From positions 1 to 36,680 of the forward strand of contig DCAW01000131.1 of the NCBI GenBank assembly GCA_002313895.1: a stretch of DNA of 36,680 nt, given 5' to 3'. Below are positions 1-7,450 of this stretch, piece by piece. Position 1 is the first letter of the stretch. Every line of letters starts with the position of its first letter. A program made the position numbers and the translations under genes. The DNA comes from Dehalococcoidia bacterium UBA1123 (lineage in GTDB: Bacteria; Chloroflexota; Dehalococcoidia; Lucifugimonadales; UBA1123). The notes below the pieces were generated by a model. That model saw only the letters and a list, made by a program, of their open reading frames with translations. It was not told where the DNA came from and made no database searches.

Positions 1-82
1 GTAGTCTTGCATACACAACGAGTCTGGATTGGGGGGATTCGCGCATCGAAATCTGTAACTGGATCAAAGCATCAAAAAGGGT

Positions 83-352
83 ATGAAAACAGCAATGAGC
101 GTTCTCAAAATATTCATCGTCACGGGATGCCGGGGCTGCCAGCAAACTCTGGCGCTTGCAGATTGGCTGAGGTAAGAGGCCCCTCGTCTCGTCGTAGAGG
201 TTGTCGACTTGGCGCTGGACCCTGACGCCAGTAGTGGAAAGGTTTTCGCAGTGCCGACTTACGTGGACGACAACCGACAGATATTTATTGGCAACCCCAG
301 CAAAGAGGAACTTGGCAACTGGGGTGTCAAGCTTGGCCTGGAGGTGCAATAG
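83..352 (+). pseudogene. Thioredoxin-like small protein, interrupted by a stop codon
   Basis: One frame from the ATG at 83 reads a short N-terminal beta strand ending in a TGCRGC motif, so a CxxC redox pair sits at residues 16-19. The frame then meets TAA at 173-175 (codon 31). After the stop the same frame continues with sensible sequence: a hydrophobic strand VVEVVDL, then FAVPTYV with the cis-proline-like segment of the thioredoxin fold, then DNRQIFIGNP and a helix before TAG at 350-352. About 89 residues fits a glutaredoxin/thioredoxin-like protein. No frameshift is needed; one nonsense codon explains the break. Stop readthrough or a sequencing error are alternatives. The family call is by inspection of the CxxC and the VPT segment. 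Confidence 0.6.
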
Positions 353-354
353 AG

Positions 355-1114
355 ATGCGCTTGTCTCTTATCAATAGTTTCAATAGCTTGAAAAAATCTG
401 GGTCTGCGAGCGACGGCGTCGCGACAGAAGGCCATCCACAGGAGGCCCACAAGCTGGAACTCTTAAGCTCTATGGACATCTTTCAAGACCTGCCTGACCA
501 AGAAGTCGTTGAGCTGATGGACGAACGCCAATGCTGACCGCCTCAAAAGGAACGATCTCTTATGGCGAGGAGGAAGGTCCCGAAGTGCTGTTTCTACTCA
601 GGTCAGGCAAAGTGAAGCTGGAACGAGTCTCGCCGGCCGGACAGAAGCTTACGCTGGCTATTGTGGAACGCGTGTCGTTCTTCGGTGAGATGTCCCTGTT
701 GGGACAAAGCCTGGTCGGGACCCAGGCAGTCGCCATCGAGGACGCCGTTATTTGCGCTATGAGCTGCCACGACCTGCCAATCATTGATGCTTGAGAACCC
801 GGAGGGGCTCTGCGTCTCATCGACGTCCTCGCCCGAAGGCTTCGGTATGCCAGGGACGGCCTTGAAGAGATGGTGTTCAACGACGTAACGGGCAGGATTG
901 CGGCGCTGCTGATCCGACAGTCCGACGACGAAACAGCAGTTGTGGAGGGAGGACCTGGCTGTGATGGTCGGATGTCTGCGAGAGAGTTTCACTGCGGTTC
1001 TCGACGGGTTCGGCAAAACGTCCGCTGTCGAAATCGGACGCAAACGGCATCGTGATCTCCGACAGGGCGCAGTTGGAGCAAGCCATCAATCAGCGGACAG
1101 GTTCCGTCTCCTGA
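355..1114 (+). pseudogene. Crp/Fnr-family transcription regulator, multiply frameshifted
   Basis: Pieces of one Crp/Fnr protein lie in order in all three forward frames. They are an N-terminal LSSMDIFQDLPDQEVVELMD (frame 1), a cyclic-nucleotide-binding-type beta barrel with GPEVLFLLRSGKVKLERVS and SFFGEMSLLG (frame 0), and, after a TGA at 792-794 in the same frame, the dimerisation helix LARRLRYARDGLEEMVFND. A shift near 940-950 leads to the helix-turn-helix segment REDLAVMVGCLRESFTAVL (frame 1). A shift near 1038 leads to GIVISDRAQLEQA and a TGA at 1112 (frame 2). At least three frameshifts and one nonsense codon make a functional product impossible without editing. It starts 2 bases after the thioredoxin-like pseudogene, so both may once have formed one operon. 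It overlaps the end of the opposite-strand receiver remnant. Confidence 0.8.
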
Positions 1115-1480
1115 CGGCAAGGTCGATCCATGGGCAGCAACTCAGCAACCGTTGCCATCATTTGACCGAGATCAAAGGGCTTGGTCAAATGCCGCTCGAC
1201 TTGACACTCACGGAGTTGCGAACGCGTCATTCTGTCGGATGTGGCAACTATCACCGCCATTTTTGTGTCACGGCGGTCGACCCTCATACTGTCAAGCACG
1301 CTCCATCCGAGACCATCAGACAGGTTGATGTCCAAGATCATCAACTCGAGCTGGCGTTCCCTCACTAGCTTGATCGCGTCAGGCCCCGGCGCAAGAGGCG
1401 GCCATCGCTTTGCACAGAAACGACACGCTCCCTGAAATGCGGCTCGACAGTGGGGCGGGACATAGAAGAATCACAACAAG
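1090..1480 (-). pseudogene. Response-regulator receiver domain remnant
   Basis: On the minus strand an open frame from about 1365 to 1090 reads the second half of a CheY-like receiver: the phospho-acceptor strand LMILDINLSDGLGW, the switch strand VIVATSD, and the conserved lysine strand HLTKPFDLGQMM. The first half, with the acidic pocket, is missing from this frame. Receiver-like residues (TVEPHFRER, RVVSVQSDG) appear just upstream in another frame, about 1480-1380, so a frameshift near 1380 probably split the gene. The upstream boundary is approximate. No output domain is seen. It converges on the Crp/Fnr pseudogene with about 25 bases of overlap, which suggests that the whole 1.5-kb stretch is decaying. 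Confidence 0.6.
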
Positions 1481-1633
1481 TCGCTATTTGACCGGTTATG
1501 TGGAAGTCAACAAACGAAAGCGCACGGTCTCGCTCGCTTGGTGCGCCGGTCTCGATGTTCATTCGTCGTTGGCATTCGACCATTTAATGTCCGGGGAGGG
1601 CATGGACGAATTCAGCACAGAATAGACGGAAGA

Positions 1634-2089
1634 TTAGTTATTGTCGGGCGTCACCAGAACACCGGGCGAATCTTTTATGATCGATATCGACACGAAGGTT
1701 TCTGTCCGTCGGACGCCTTCGACATGGCTGATCCTGCTGGCAAGTAGCTCACTGAGGTCTCCGATCGAAGGCAGAACCGTCCAGGCGAATACGTCCACTG
1801 AGCCGGTGGAGATGATGACCCAGGTGATTACGTCGATCTTAGCCAACTCTTCAGCCACTGAATCCAATTTATTCGCATCGACTTGGAGCGCGATCATCGC
1901 CTGAACCTCGAAACCCAGCTTATGGGCATTCGGAACTCCGACAATCTTCATATATCCGTCGCGGATTAGGCGGCCACGGCGTCGCCGAATTGTTTCTTCA
2001 CTGACCCCAGTGTGCTTGGCGATTTCAGCGTTGGTCGCTGTGCCACCCTTCTGGAGCAGTGAAATTATGTTTATGTCAAGTTGGTCCAT
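1634..2089 (-). CDS. Lrp/AsnC-family transcriptional regulator
   Basis: The 151-residue product starts with MDQLDINIISLLQKGG, the usual first helix of Lrp/AsnC proteins. A winged helix-turn-helix follows at residues 18-45 (NAEIAKHTGVSEETIRRRRG), then the linking strand KIVGVPNAHKLGF. The C-terminal RAM (ligand-binding) domain covers about 65-140, with the pattern ITWVIISTGSVDVFAW and a final ETFVSISIIKD strand. The length is normal for the family. Such proteins form octamers or other oligomers and respond to amino acids or related metabolites; the ligand here cannot be read. It stands alone, facing away from the upstream AT-rich gap, and is the only intact regulator near the decayed signalling genes. 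The ATG at 2089 has a weak Shine-Dalgarno sequence (AGGTAA). Confidence 0.92.
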   Translation of the reverse strand: MDQLDINIISLLQKGGTATNAEIAKHTGVSEETIRRRRGRLIRDGYMKIVGVPNAHKLGFEVQAMIALQVDANKLDSVAEELAKIDVITWVIISTGSVDVFAWTVLPSIGDLSELLASRISHVEGVRRTETFVSISIIKDSPGVLVTPDNN

Positions 2090-2624
2090 ATATTGTTACC
2101 TAGCCTTCTTCGCGCAAAAACGTCGATTATTGTTGGTTATCCTATCCATCCGCCGATGCACAATATAGCATAACATCTCTTTGGATGTCATACTTGTGTT
2201 CTGTCCACACCAGAGGTTAATCTACAGGTTATTCGCTAAGACTGCAATCGAGCATACTACGGTTACGACACATTGAATGCTCACAGTCCGTTAAGCGTAG
2301 GCATAAGAGAATCGTAGTATTTAATTGCATTTGGTGCACTAATTGGGAAAAATTAGTTGCCTGGACGATCGAATCTGATCAATATGATGCTTTTGATATT
2401 CTGACGATTCTCGAATCACAAAATATGCACGGAGCTGGATGTCGCCCGCCCAGCTTGTTTCAAATTCGTAGAGTTATAATAGTGGCAGTTGATGACACAA
2501 CCAAGGCTTAGGCCCTCAAATCTTGCCAAGAAAAGTTAGTTGGTCCTCTGAATGTGAGCGACTCGTTCCCCAGTGACCAAAAACCTGAGCATCTCATTCG
2601 TAGGGGCGACAAGTTTGCCGAAAG
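2090..2624. other. AT-rich intergenic region with no recognised gene
   Basis: This gap is visibly more AT-rich than its neighbours and contains no convincing open frame on either strand. It holds the candidate AsnC-gene promoter, a perfect 7-base inverted repeat (ACTAATT, 6-base loop, AATTAGT) at 2338-2357 that could be an operator, and a TATAAT at 2475-2480 facing the small gene at 2625. None of these is proven. Confidence 0.5.
2162..2191 (-). promoter_or_regulatory. Candidate sigma70-type promoter of the AsnC-family gene
   Basis: On the minus strand ATGACA (2191-2186) is followed, after 18 bases, by TATATT (2167-2162). This would give a leader of about 65 bases before the ATG at 2089. It was found by eye only, and the surrounding DNA is AT-rich, so a chance match is possible. 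Confidence 0.3.
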
Positions 2625-2867
2625 ATGGACAAACCGCCCAAAGACCTCAGTTCCTGGGGCGCGTGGGAGCGCCGTCAGAGGGCTATCGAGGACAGGATGC
2701 CGGAATTGGGGTTGGTGGCCCAGTTTCTCAATATATCGTACACGCTTGCGACCTATCCGATTAAAGCTCTGATCCGTGTGCGACACCAGATGAAAAGCAC
2801 CAGGCAAGTGCGTGACATGCTCTACGGCCCCACTAGTGACGACGAAAGTTCCCGCGGTGAGGGTTAA
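2625..2867 (+). CDS. Small hypothetical protein, 80 residues
   Basis: The frame begins MDKPPKDLSSWGAWERRQR and carries a moderately hydrophobic stretch (GLVAQFLNISYTLATYPIK, residues 29-47). It ends in a charged tail rich in Asp, Glu and Ser. Third codon positions are GC-rich, unlike the AT-rich DNA just upstream, which is the main reason to believe it codes. The ribosome-binding site is weak (GAAAG directly before the ATG). It ends 4 bases before the stop of the convergent DUF35 gene. No family was recognised. It could be a membrane-associated helix protein or a chance frame. Confidence 0.4.
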   Translation: MDKPPKDLSSWGAWERRQRAIEDRMPELGLVAQFLNISYTLATYPIKALIRVRHQMKSTRQVRDMLYGPTSDDESSRGEG

Positions 2868-2871
2868 CCGA

Positions 2872-3312
2872 TCACTTATCTGTTCGTTTCCACAGCGGCA
2901 GAGTGACACCTTCGTTGGGATGGTCCTCGAACACGACCTCCACAGGCATCCCGATGTGGATGTCCTCGTAGGCGCATTCCACCAGATTTCCGATCATTCG
3001 GATGCCCGGAGCGTCCGATAGTTCCACCAACACCACGTTGAACGGCACCCGATCTCGCAGCGCTGGATGCACGGGATGAACCACGTTCATATGGCTGTAC
3101 ACGGTCGCTTTCCCGCTCACCTTGTGCCAGTCGTACTTAAACGAGTAGCATTCGTGGCATATAAGTTCGGGCGTGTGTCTCAAGACACCGCAGTCTGAAC
3201 AGCGTTGCACTACAAGCTCATGGCGGTTGCAAGCCTCCCAGAATCCAACGTCCGGGGAATCGGGATCAGGTTGAGGTAGAGGCATCCCTGCGGGCATGAA
3301 CGATTCGGTCAC
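2872..3312 (-). CDS. DUF35 zinc-ribbon/OB-fold acyl-CoA-associated protein
   Basis: This 146-residue protein has the two-part layout of the DUF35 family. A rubredoxin-like zinc ribbon has cysteines 38, 41, 52 and 55 (CSDC and CHEC), preceded by the usual helix FWEACNRHELVVQRC. An OB-fold follows (residues about 60-140, with GKATVYSHMNVVHPV and MPVEVVFED). I chose the GTG at 3312 because a strong GGAGGT lies 6 bases upstream; the stop codon of the thiolase-fold gene lies inside that motif, so translation is likely coupled. In known systems DUF35 proteins bind and stabilise thiolase-fold partners and present the acyl-CoA (for example ChsH2-Ltp2 in sterol degradation). The adjacent thiolase-fold gene is therefore the expected partner. 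Confidence 0.92.
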   Translation of the reverse strand: MTESFMPAGMPLPQPDPDSPDVGFWEACNRHELVVQRCSDCGVLRHTPELICHECYSFKYDWHKVSGKATVYSHMNVVHPVHPALRDRVPFNVVLVELSDAPGIRMIGNLVECAYEDIHIGMPVEVVFEDHPNEGVTLPLWKRTDK

Positions 3313-3316
3313 CGAG

Positions 3317-4495
3317 TTACCTCCGGAGTATGAGCGAACTGAGCGGAGCCACGCCGGGGCCGGAAGCCACAAGGCCTAATTCAGCGCCCTCCACCTGGCA
3401 AGTGGATTTGCCTCGAAGCTGGCGGACAGTCTCGTTGATGATCTCGAACCCGTGAGTGTACGCTTCCGCCAGGTTTCCGCCGCTGGTGTTGATGGGCAAG
3501 TTACCGTTCGGCCACTCGATATTTCCGTCTTCGACAAACGCGCCGCCTTCGCCCCGATCGCAGAATCCGTACTCTTCGATGGACATTAGCACCAACGGGG
3601 TGAAATTTTCGTAGAACTGGGCGACATCGATGTCCTTCGGCCCGATTTCGGCCATCTCCCAAAGGTTGGATGCTATGGCGTCATGGTTAGTCGCCATGAG
3701 GTCAGGCCGGTTCATGGCTCCTGCTCCGTAGCGATAACCGCTTCCCTGAGCCGCCGCCATGACATGGATAGGTGTTTGATTCAAGTCCCGCGCTCTCTCA
3801 GGGGTGGTTATGATGACCGCCGCCGCGCCATCGGTTTCCTGGCAGCAGTCGAAAAGGTGCAGAGGCTCGACGATCCAACGAGAGTTGTGGTAGTCCTGCA
3901 ACGTCAGCGGACGACCGTACATGACGGCCCTCGGATTGTACTGGGCGTGTTTGTAAGAAGCCAACGCGATAGCTCCGAAGTGGTCCTGAGTGGTTCCGAA
4001 CTCGTGCATGTGACGTTGAGCCTGCATCGCGGCAAGGTTCTGGGCGGGGGACATGACGCCGAACGGCACGCTGTATGCAGCAACGGCGGAGACCCGGTTC
4101 GCGGCTCCAGACTGCCCGAATCGTCCGAACTGGCCCTGGGCGAGGCTGCGATATGCAACTACGTAGTTAGCGTATCCGGCGACGACTGCGGCGCAGGCGT
4201 TCGCCACTGCTCCTGAGCCGCCTCCACCTCCGCCTCCCCAGAACATGTTGCTGAATCCGATTTGAGGAATCCCAAGCGCAGCGGACAGCCTTATCGGATC
4301 GTTGCGGTCGTTGGAGTAGGAAGCGAAACCGTCAATTTGCTTCGGGTCCAACCCCGAATCCTCGCACGCCGCCAGAATGGCCTGGAGCGCCAACTGGAAC
4401 TCGGGATACGGACTCTGCCCTCGCTTGTAATAGGCGCTCTCGCCAATCCCGACGATGCTCACCTTGTCTTTTATCGTGTTCGTTGAATTGGACAT
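3317..4495 (-). CDS. Thiolase-fold protein lacking the usual nucleophile, possibly an Ltp2-like aldolase
   Basis: The 392-residue protein has the thiolase superfamily layout: an N-terminal VSIVGIGESAYYKRG strand, the PEFQLALQAILAACEDSGLD helix, the ACAAVVAGYANYVVAYRS segment, and the C-terminal half with GGNLAEAYTHGFEIINETV and ASGPGVAPLSS. Where catalytic thiolases carry a cysteine, this protein has a run of seven glycines then SGA (about residues 86-95). The C-terminal cysteine is also absent. Together with the DUF35 and MaoC neighbours, this fits the SCP-x/Ltp2 group, in which Ltp2 acts as a retro-aldolase on hydroxyacyl-CoA rather than as a thiolase. A Tyr in AQFYENFTP is a candidate catalytic residue by analogy. 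I chose the ATG at 4495, preceded by AGGAG, over the one six codons upstream. The substrate is unknown. Confidence 0.88.
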   Translation of the reverse strand: MSNSTNTIKDKVSIVGIGESAYYKRGQSPYPEFQLALQAILAACEDSGLDPKQIDGFASYSNDRNDPIRLSAALGIPQIGFSNMFWGGGGGGGSGAVANACAAVVAGYANYVVAYRSLAQGQFGRFGQSGAANRVSAVAAYSVPFGVMSPAQNLAAMQAQRHMHEFGTTQDHFGAIALASYKHAQYNPRAVMYGRPLTLQDYHNSRWIVEPLHLFDCCQETDGAAAVIITTPERARDLNQTPIHVMAAAQGSGYRYGAGAMNRPDLMATNHDAIASNLWEMAEIGPKDIDVAQFYENFTPLVLMSIEEYGFCDRGEGGAFVEDGNIEWPNGNLPINTSGGNLAEAYTHGFEIINETVRQLRGKSTCQVEGAELGLVASGPGVAPLSSLILRR

Positions 4496-4529
4496 TTGGC
4501 GCTCCTGAATCATTCGTTAATCGGTAAGT

Positions 4530-4964
4530 TCACTCGGACCGTGCGGGCAGAGAGACCAGCGCAAACGACGGCGTGGTCACGCCTTCCCGTTCGTTCTCGG
4601 CCCACAACTCGCACTCCACAAGATGCTCGCCGTCCTCGATAAATTTCTTGGAGACTTTACCCTGGAAGGTCATCGTGTCGCCGGGGATATTCATGCGGCG
4701 CATCTCCATGCGGAACTTTTTCAGCCAGCCATCGTCTCCGATCCATCCGCAGATTAATCGATTGAAGCACCCCTGCATGAATCCGGTGTTTACGAATATG
4801 TCAGGATGCCCGCCTGCCTTGGCAAAATCCAAGTCGTGATGGACCGGGTAGAAATCCTGAGAGCCGCTTACCTGGAGCGCGATGCGGGTGGGGTCAATCT
4901 TCAACGAGTATCCCGGTATCTTGTGGCCGACATCAACGTCGTCCCAAAAAACCTGCTTTGTCAT
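4530..4964 (-). CDS. MaoC-like (R)-specific enoyl-CoA hydratase subunit
   Basis: The 144-residue protein has a hot-dog fold. The segment SGSQDFYPVHHDLDFAKAGG (about residues 33-52) is the hydratase-2 type active site, with an Asp and a His in the D-x-x-P-V-H arrangement. The remaining strands read MTFQGKVSKKFIEDGEHLVE and the closing strand FALVSLPARS. MaoC enzymes add water across trans-2-enoyl-CoA. A GAGGAG sits upstream of the ATG, 17 bases after the stop of the larger MaoC-fold gene. The pairing of a short catalytic MaoC protein with a second MaoC-type subunit that lacks the histidine resembles ChsH1/ChsH2 heterodimers. The product would feed the downstream thiolase-fold aldolase candidate. 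Confidence 0.9.
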   Translation of the reverse strand: MTKQVFWDDVDVGHKIPGYSLKIDPTRIALQVSGSQDFYPVHHDLDFAKAGGHPDIFVNTGFMQGCFNRLICGWIGDDGWLKKFRMEMRRMNIPGDTMTFQGKVSKKFIEDGEHLVECELWAENEREGVTTPSFALVSLPARSE

Positions 4965-4981
4965 TGCGTTCTCCTCGAATC

Positions 4982-5506
4982 CTACGCCAAGGTGGTTTGT
5001 TGTTCCTGGGTGCGGTGCCGAACAAGGAGGTTGGTGGACATCGCGACCAGAGTTTCGTCCTGATTGTAAACAAGCATCTCGGTCTTAACCCAGAAGGCTT
5101 TGGAGTCCAGGCGAATGCCTTTGATGAACACGTCGGCGACTCGACGTTTGTACGAGAGCCGGTCGCCGATTTTGACTGGTTCGTAAAATTCCCACTCGGT
5201 GGTCAGGTTGATGAGCCTGTCTCCTGGGCTGGGGATCGCCGGAAGCGAAGGCTCCGAGCCGTCGGCTGGGGGCCAGGGGCCGTTGCCTGTGAAGTATCCG
5301 ATGAGTAGAGGCGGAGAGATCACCGAACCGTATCTGGAGGATTCGGCGTATTCTGTGTCCAGAAACAGAGGATTGGTGTCGTCGGTCATGTGGCAGTATC
5401 GACGGATGGGGTCGTGCTCCACGGGATACCGGCCTCGGACTACTTCAGTCTCTGAGCCGATTAGCTTGCGAGCCTTTTCTAATAGCTCTTCAGGTTTTAG
5501 GAGCAT
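4982..5506 (-). CDS. MaoC-type dehydratase N-terminal (FAS1-like) domain protein
   Basis: This 174-residue hot-dog protein belongs to the MaoC_dehydrat_N group. It starts with an EELLEKARKLIGSETEVVRG helix, then YPVEHDPIRRYCHMTDDTNPLF, then a conserved SPPLLIGYF and PSPGDRLINLTTEWEFYEPV. In the DDTNPLFLD segment the histidine expected in a D-x-N-P-x-H hydratase site is missing, so this is probably the binding, non-catalytic half of a heterodimer with the next MaoC gene. It is the first gene of a four-gene minus-strand operon. A GAGG lies 6 bases before the ATG, and a good promoter match lies about 50-75 bases upstream. The substrate is an acyl-CoA by family, but its identity cannot be read. 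Confidence 0.85.
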   Translation of the reverse strand: MLLKPEELLEKARKLIGSETEVVRGRYPVEHDPIRRYCHMTDDTNPLFLDTEYAESSRYGSVISPPLLIGYFTGNGPWPPADGSEPSLPAIPSPGDRLINLTTEWEFYEPVKIGDRLSYKRRVADVFIKGIRLDSKAFWVKTEMLVYNQDETLVAMSTNLLVRHRTQEQQTTLA

Positions 5507-5551
5507 GCTCTACCTCTTCTGGCGCAATAGTGGCAACGGTGTATGGGCCGC

Positions 5552-5580
5552 ATTATATGCACGGCGCTATTGGAGTTCAA
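5552..5580 (-). promoter_or_regulatory. Candidate promoter of the MaoC/thiolase/DUF35 operon
   Basis: On the minus strand TTGAAC (5580-5575) is followed by 17 bases and a consensus TATAAT (5557-5552). Transcription would start about 40 bases before the ATG at 5506. The spacing is optimal and the -10 box perfect. Confidence 0.55.
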
Positions 5581-5587
5581 CGTTTGA

Positions 5588-5616
5588 TTGACCGTCCATC
5601 GCGCCGTTGTTAAACT
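5588..5616 (+). promoter_or_regulatory. Candidate promoter of the corrinoid methyltransferase operon
   Basis: TTGACC (5588-5593) is followed by 17 bases and TAAACT (5611-5616), which gives a leader of about 32 bases before the ATG at 5655. Its -35 box lies only 7 bases from the -35 box of the divergent operon, so one bound regulator could affect both. Confidence 0.5.
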
Positions 5617-5654
5617 TGAACTAGGCTATTCCCCATTAAATGAGGGTGTAAATC

Positions 5655-6335
5655 ATGACACAAAAGACCATCAACAAGCGGGACAGTGTGACCGAGACGC
5701 TTCGGCAGTTGGGCAATTGCCTTGAGCTAGTCTCGATGGACCCTCACTTCCATAACGTATCAGTGGGCTTGTACGTCAAGGATGGCCTCTGCACCGTCCA
5801 TACTTTCAGCAGGGTCGAAGGTGTTGCCGACCGGCTGAAGGAGATACGCGATCAGATGGCCGCCCTTGGCGGAGTGTCTCCTGTCGAAGGGTCGGATAAC
5901 CAGTTTGTGTTCCCTTGCGGTCAGATACACGAAAGACCGGTGCGTTTTCTGCTTGCCCAAGCCGTAGGGAAAAGTCCTGAGTACGCCCACCCCACCGGAG
6001 ACATGCGCGTCAAAGATTCGCGTTCAGACTTGGTCCTGTACGCTAACGGCCACGAGAGTGACGAACAGTACGTCTATCAGATATCCGCGCAGGGCGAGCA
6101 CAAGAACCCGGCCCTCCGGCTGCGGATGGTGGTCGCCGGATTCCTGCGTTACGGCGATATGGACAAGGTTGCAGACACTGAGGTCGCGTTCCCGTGCGGC
6201 CAGCGGCACGACGCTCTGATGCGTCTGGTGCTGCCTTACTCTCGAAACATCAGCGCCGTGGAAACCATGATGGACGCCGAAGCCCTGCGAGGCCAGATGA
6301 CCACCGGAACCCTGGGCTTCACGCCAGCGGTGTAA
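5655..6335 (+). CDS. Unrecognised protein with a duplicated FPCGQxH motif
   Basis: I do not recognise this 226-residue protein. It has an internal duplication: FPCGQIH at residues 86-92 and FPCGQRH at 179-185, 93 residues apart. Each is preceded by an amphipathic helix (DRLKEIRDQM; LRLRMVVAGF) and followed by a hydrophobic segment (PVRFLL; LMRLVL). Each copy offers a Cys and a His, four residues apart, that could bind a metal, a thiol or the corrinoid. There is no signal peptide or membrane segment. A GAGGG precedes the ATG. The gene is first in the operon and ends 14 bases before the UroD-type methyltransferase, so it probably serves the methyl-transfer system, for instance as a substrate-specific component. 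That role is inference. Confidence 0.85.
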   Translation: MTQKTINKRDSVTETLRQLGNCLELVSMDPHFHNVSVGLYVKDGLCTVHTFSRVEGVADRLKEIRDQMAALGGVSPVEGSDNQFVFPCGQIHERPVRFLLAQAVGKSPEYAHPTGDMRVKDSRSDLVLYANGHESDEQYVYQISAQGEHKNPALRLRMVVAGFLRYGDMDKVADTEVAFPCGQRHDALMRLVLPYSRNISAVETMMDAEALRGQMTTGTLGFTPAV

Positions 6336-6349
6336 GGAGACTTTATCCA

Positions 6350-7387
6350 ATGACACTTACAGAAACCATGACATCCCGAGAGCGGGTTCTTGCGGCCCTC
6401 AACGGTCAGCCGGTCGACCGCACTCCCGTGGCAAATCCAACCAACGTTGCAAGCGTCGATCTTATGGACTTGGTGGACGCGCCATTCCCTGACGCCTGCA
6501 GAGACCCGGAGCTTGCGGCTCGGCTGGCCGCGACCGGCTACACTGAGTTGGGTTTCGATTCCGTGATGCCGTACTTCACGATCATTCAAGAGTCGTCGGC
6601 CCTGGGATGCGACATGCAGTGGGAGGACAAGGACAACTGGCCCACTGTCCGCATGCAGCAACCCATCTGGAAGGACTCTAGGGACGTTCGCATCCCTTCG
6701 GGATTTTTGGAGCATCGCGACAACATCACGATCACCAAGTCAATAGAAATTCTTCGGCAGGAACTTGGCAACGACGTTGCAATCATCGGCAAGACGATGG
6801 GGCCGTGGACGCTGGCCTATCACGTCTTCGGAGTCGAGAATTTCCTCCTGATGACCGTCGATGACCCCGCCGAGGTGATGCGAATACTGCACAAGCTCAA
6901 GGAGATTTCAGTGCTGTTCGGCGAGGCGCAGATAGCCGCAGGCGTCGACGCGTTGACCTTTCCAGACCACGCAACTGGAGACTTGGTGAGCGGCGAGTAT
7001 TACAGGCGATTCTTGCAGGATATTCACACCGAGATGGTCGAAGCCCTGCCGGTCCCGCTAATCCTACATATCTGTGGCGCCACTCTCGACAGGATGCCTT
7101 ACATCGCGGAGACAGGCATGGCATCCTTCCATTTCGACTCCAAGAACGACCCTCAGAAGGCGATGGACGCTGTGGACGGCAAGATCGGCCTGGTGGGCAA
7201 TATTAACAACCCGACGACCCTGTACGCTCGCGGCCCCGCTGAAGTTCGAGAGGAAGTGTTCAAGTGTCTGGACGCCGGAGTCCAGATGATAGCTCCCGAG
7301 TGCGCGATCCCTCTGGCTACCAAGTTAGAGAATCTCATCGCAATACCGGATGCGGTCAAAGAGTGGCACGAAACGCACGCCAACTGA
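6350..7387 (+). CDS. UroD-fold cobamide-dependent methyltransferase (MtaA/MtbA-like)
   Basis: The 345-residue protein opens with TSRERVLAALNGQPVDRTPV, the signature start of the uroporphyrinogen decarboxylase superfamily. The methyltransferase branch (MtaA, MtbA, CmuA) is indicated by a zinc-site pattern H-x-C...C: His240 and Cys242 in LILHICG and Cys318 in PECAIP. The next gene encodes a corrinoid protein, which fits a role moving a methyl group between a methylcobamide and a thiol or pterin acceptor. True HemE would not be in this context and lacks these Cys residues. The ATG at 6350 has AAGGAGA upstream; an in-frame extension to 6194 would overlap the preceding gene deeply and is rejected. 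The acceptor (CoM, tetrahydrofolate or another) cannot be read. Confidence 0.9.
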   Translation: MTLTETMTSRERVLAALNGQPVDRTPVANPTNVASVDLMDLVDAPFPDACRDPELAARLAATGYTELGFDSVMPYFTIIQESSALGCDMQWEDKDNWPTVRMQQPIWKDSRDVRIPSGFLEHRDNITITKSIEILRQELGNDVAIIGKTMGPWTLAYHVFGVENFLLMTVDDPAEVMRILHKLKEISVLFGEAQIAAGVDALTFPDHATGDLVSGEYYRRFLQDIHTEMVEALPVPLILHICGATLDRMPYIAETGMASFHFDSKNDPQKAMDAVDGKIGLVGNINNPTTLYARGPAEVREEVFKCLDAGVQMIAPECAIPLATKLENLIAIPDAVKEWHETHAN

Positions 7388-7450
7388 GTCTTCGATTTCA
7401 ATAAAATTTCACGACTTAAATCAACAAAACCCAAACAGAGGTAATCAAAT

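Noticed and set aside
3683..4216. Long plus-strand open frame opposite the thiolase-fold gene
   Set aside because: It is fully antisense to a well-supported gene and rich in Arg, Val and Ser without any motif.
6194..6349. 52-codon N-terminal extension of the UroD-type methyltransferase
   Set aside because: It lies inside the preceding gene, reads as out-of-frame composition, and the ATG at 6350 has a good ribosome-binding site.
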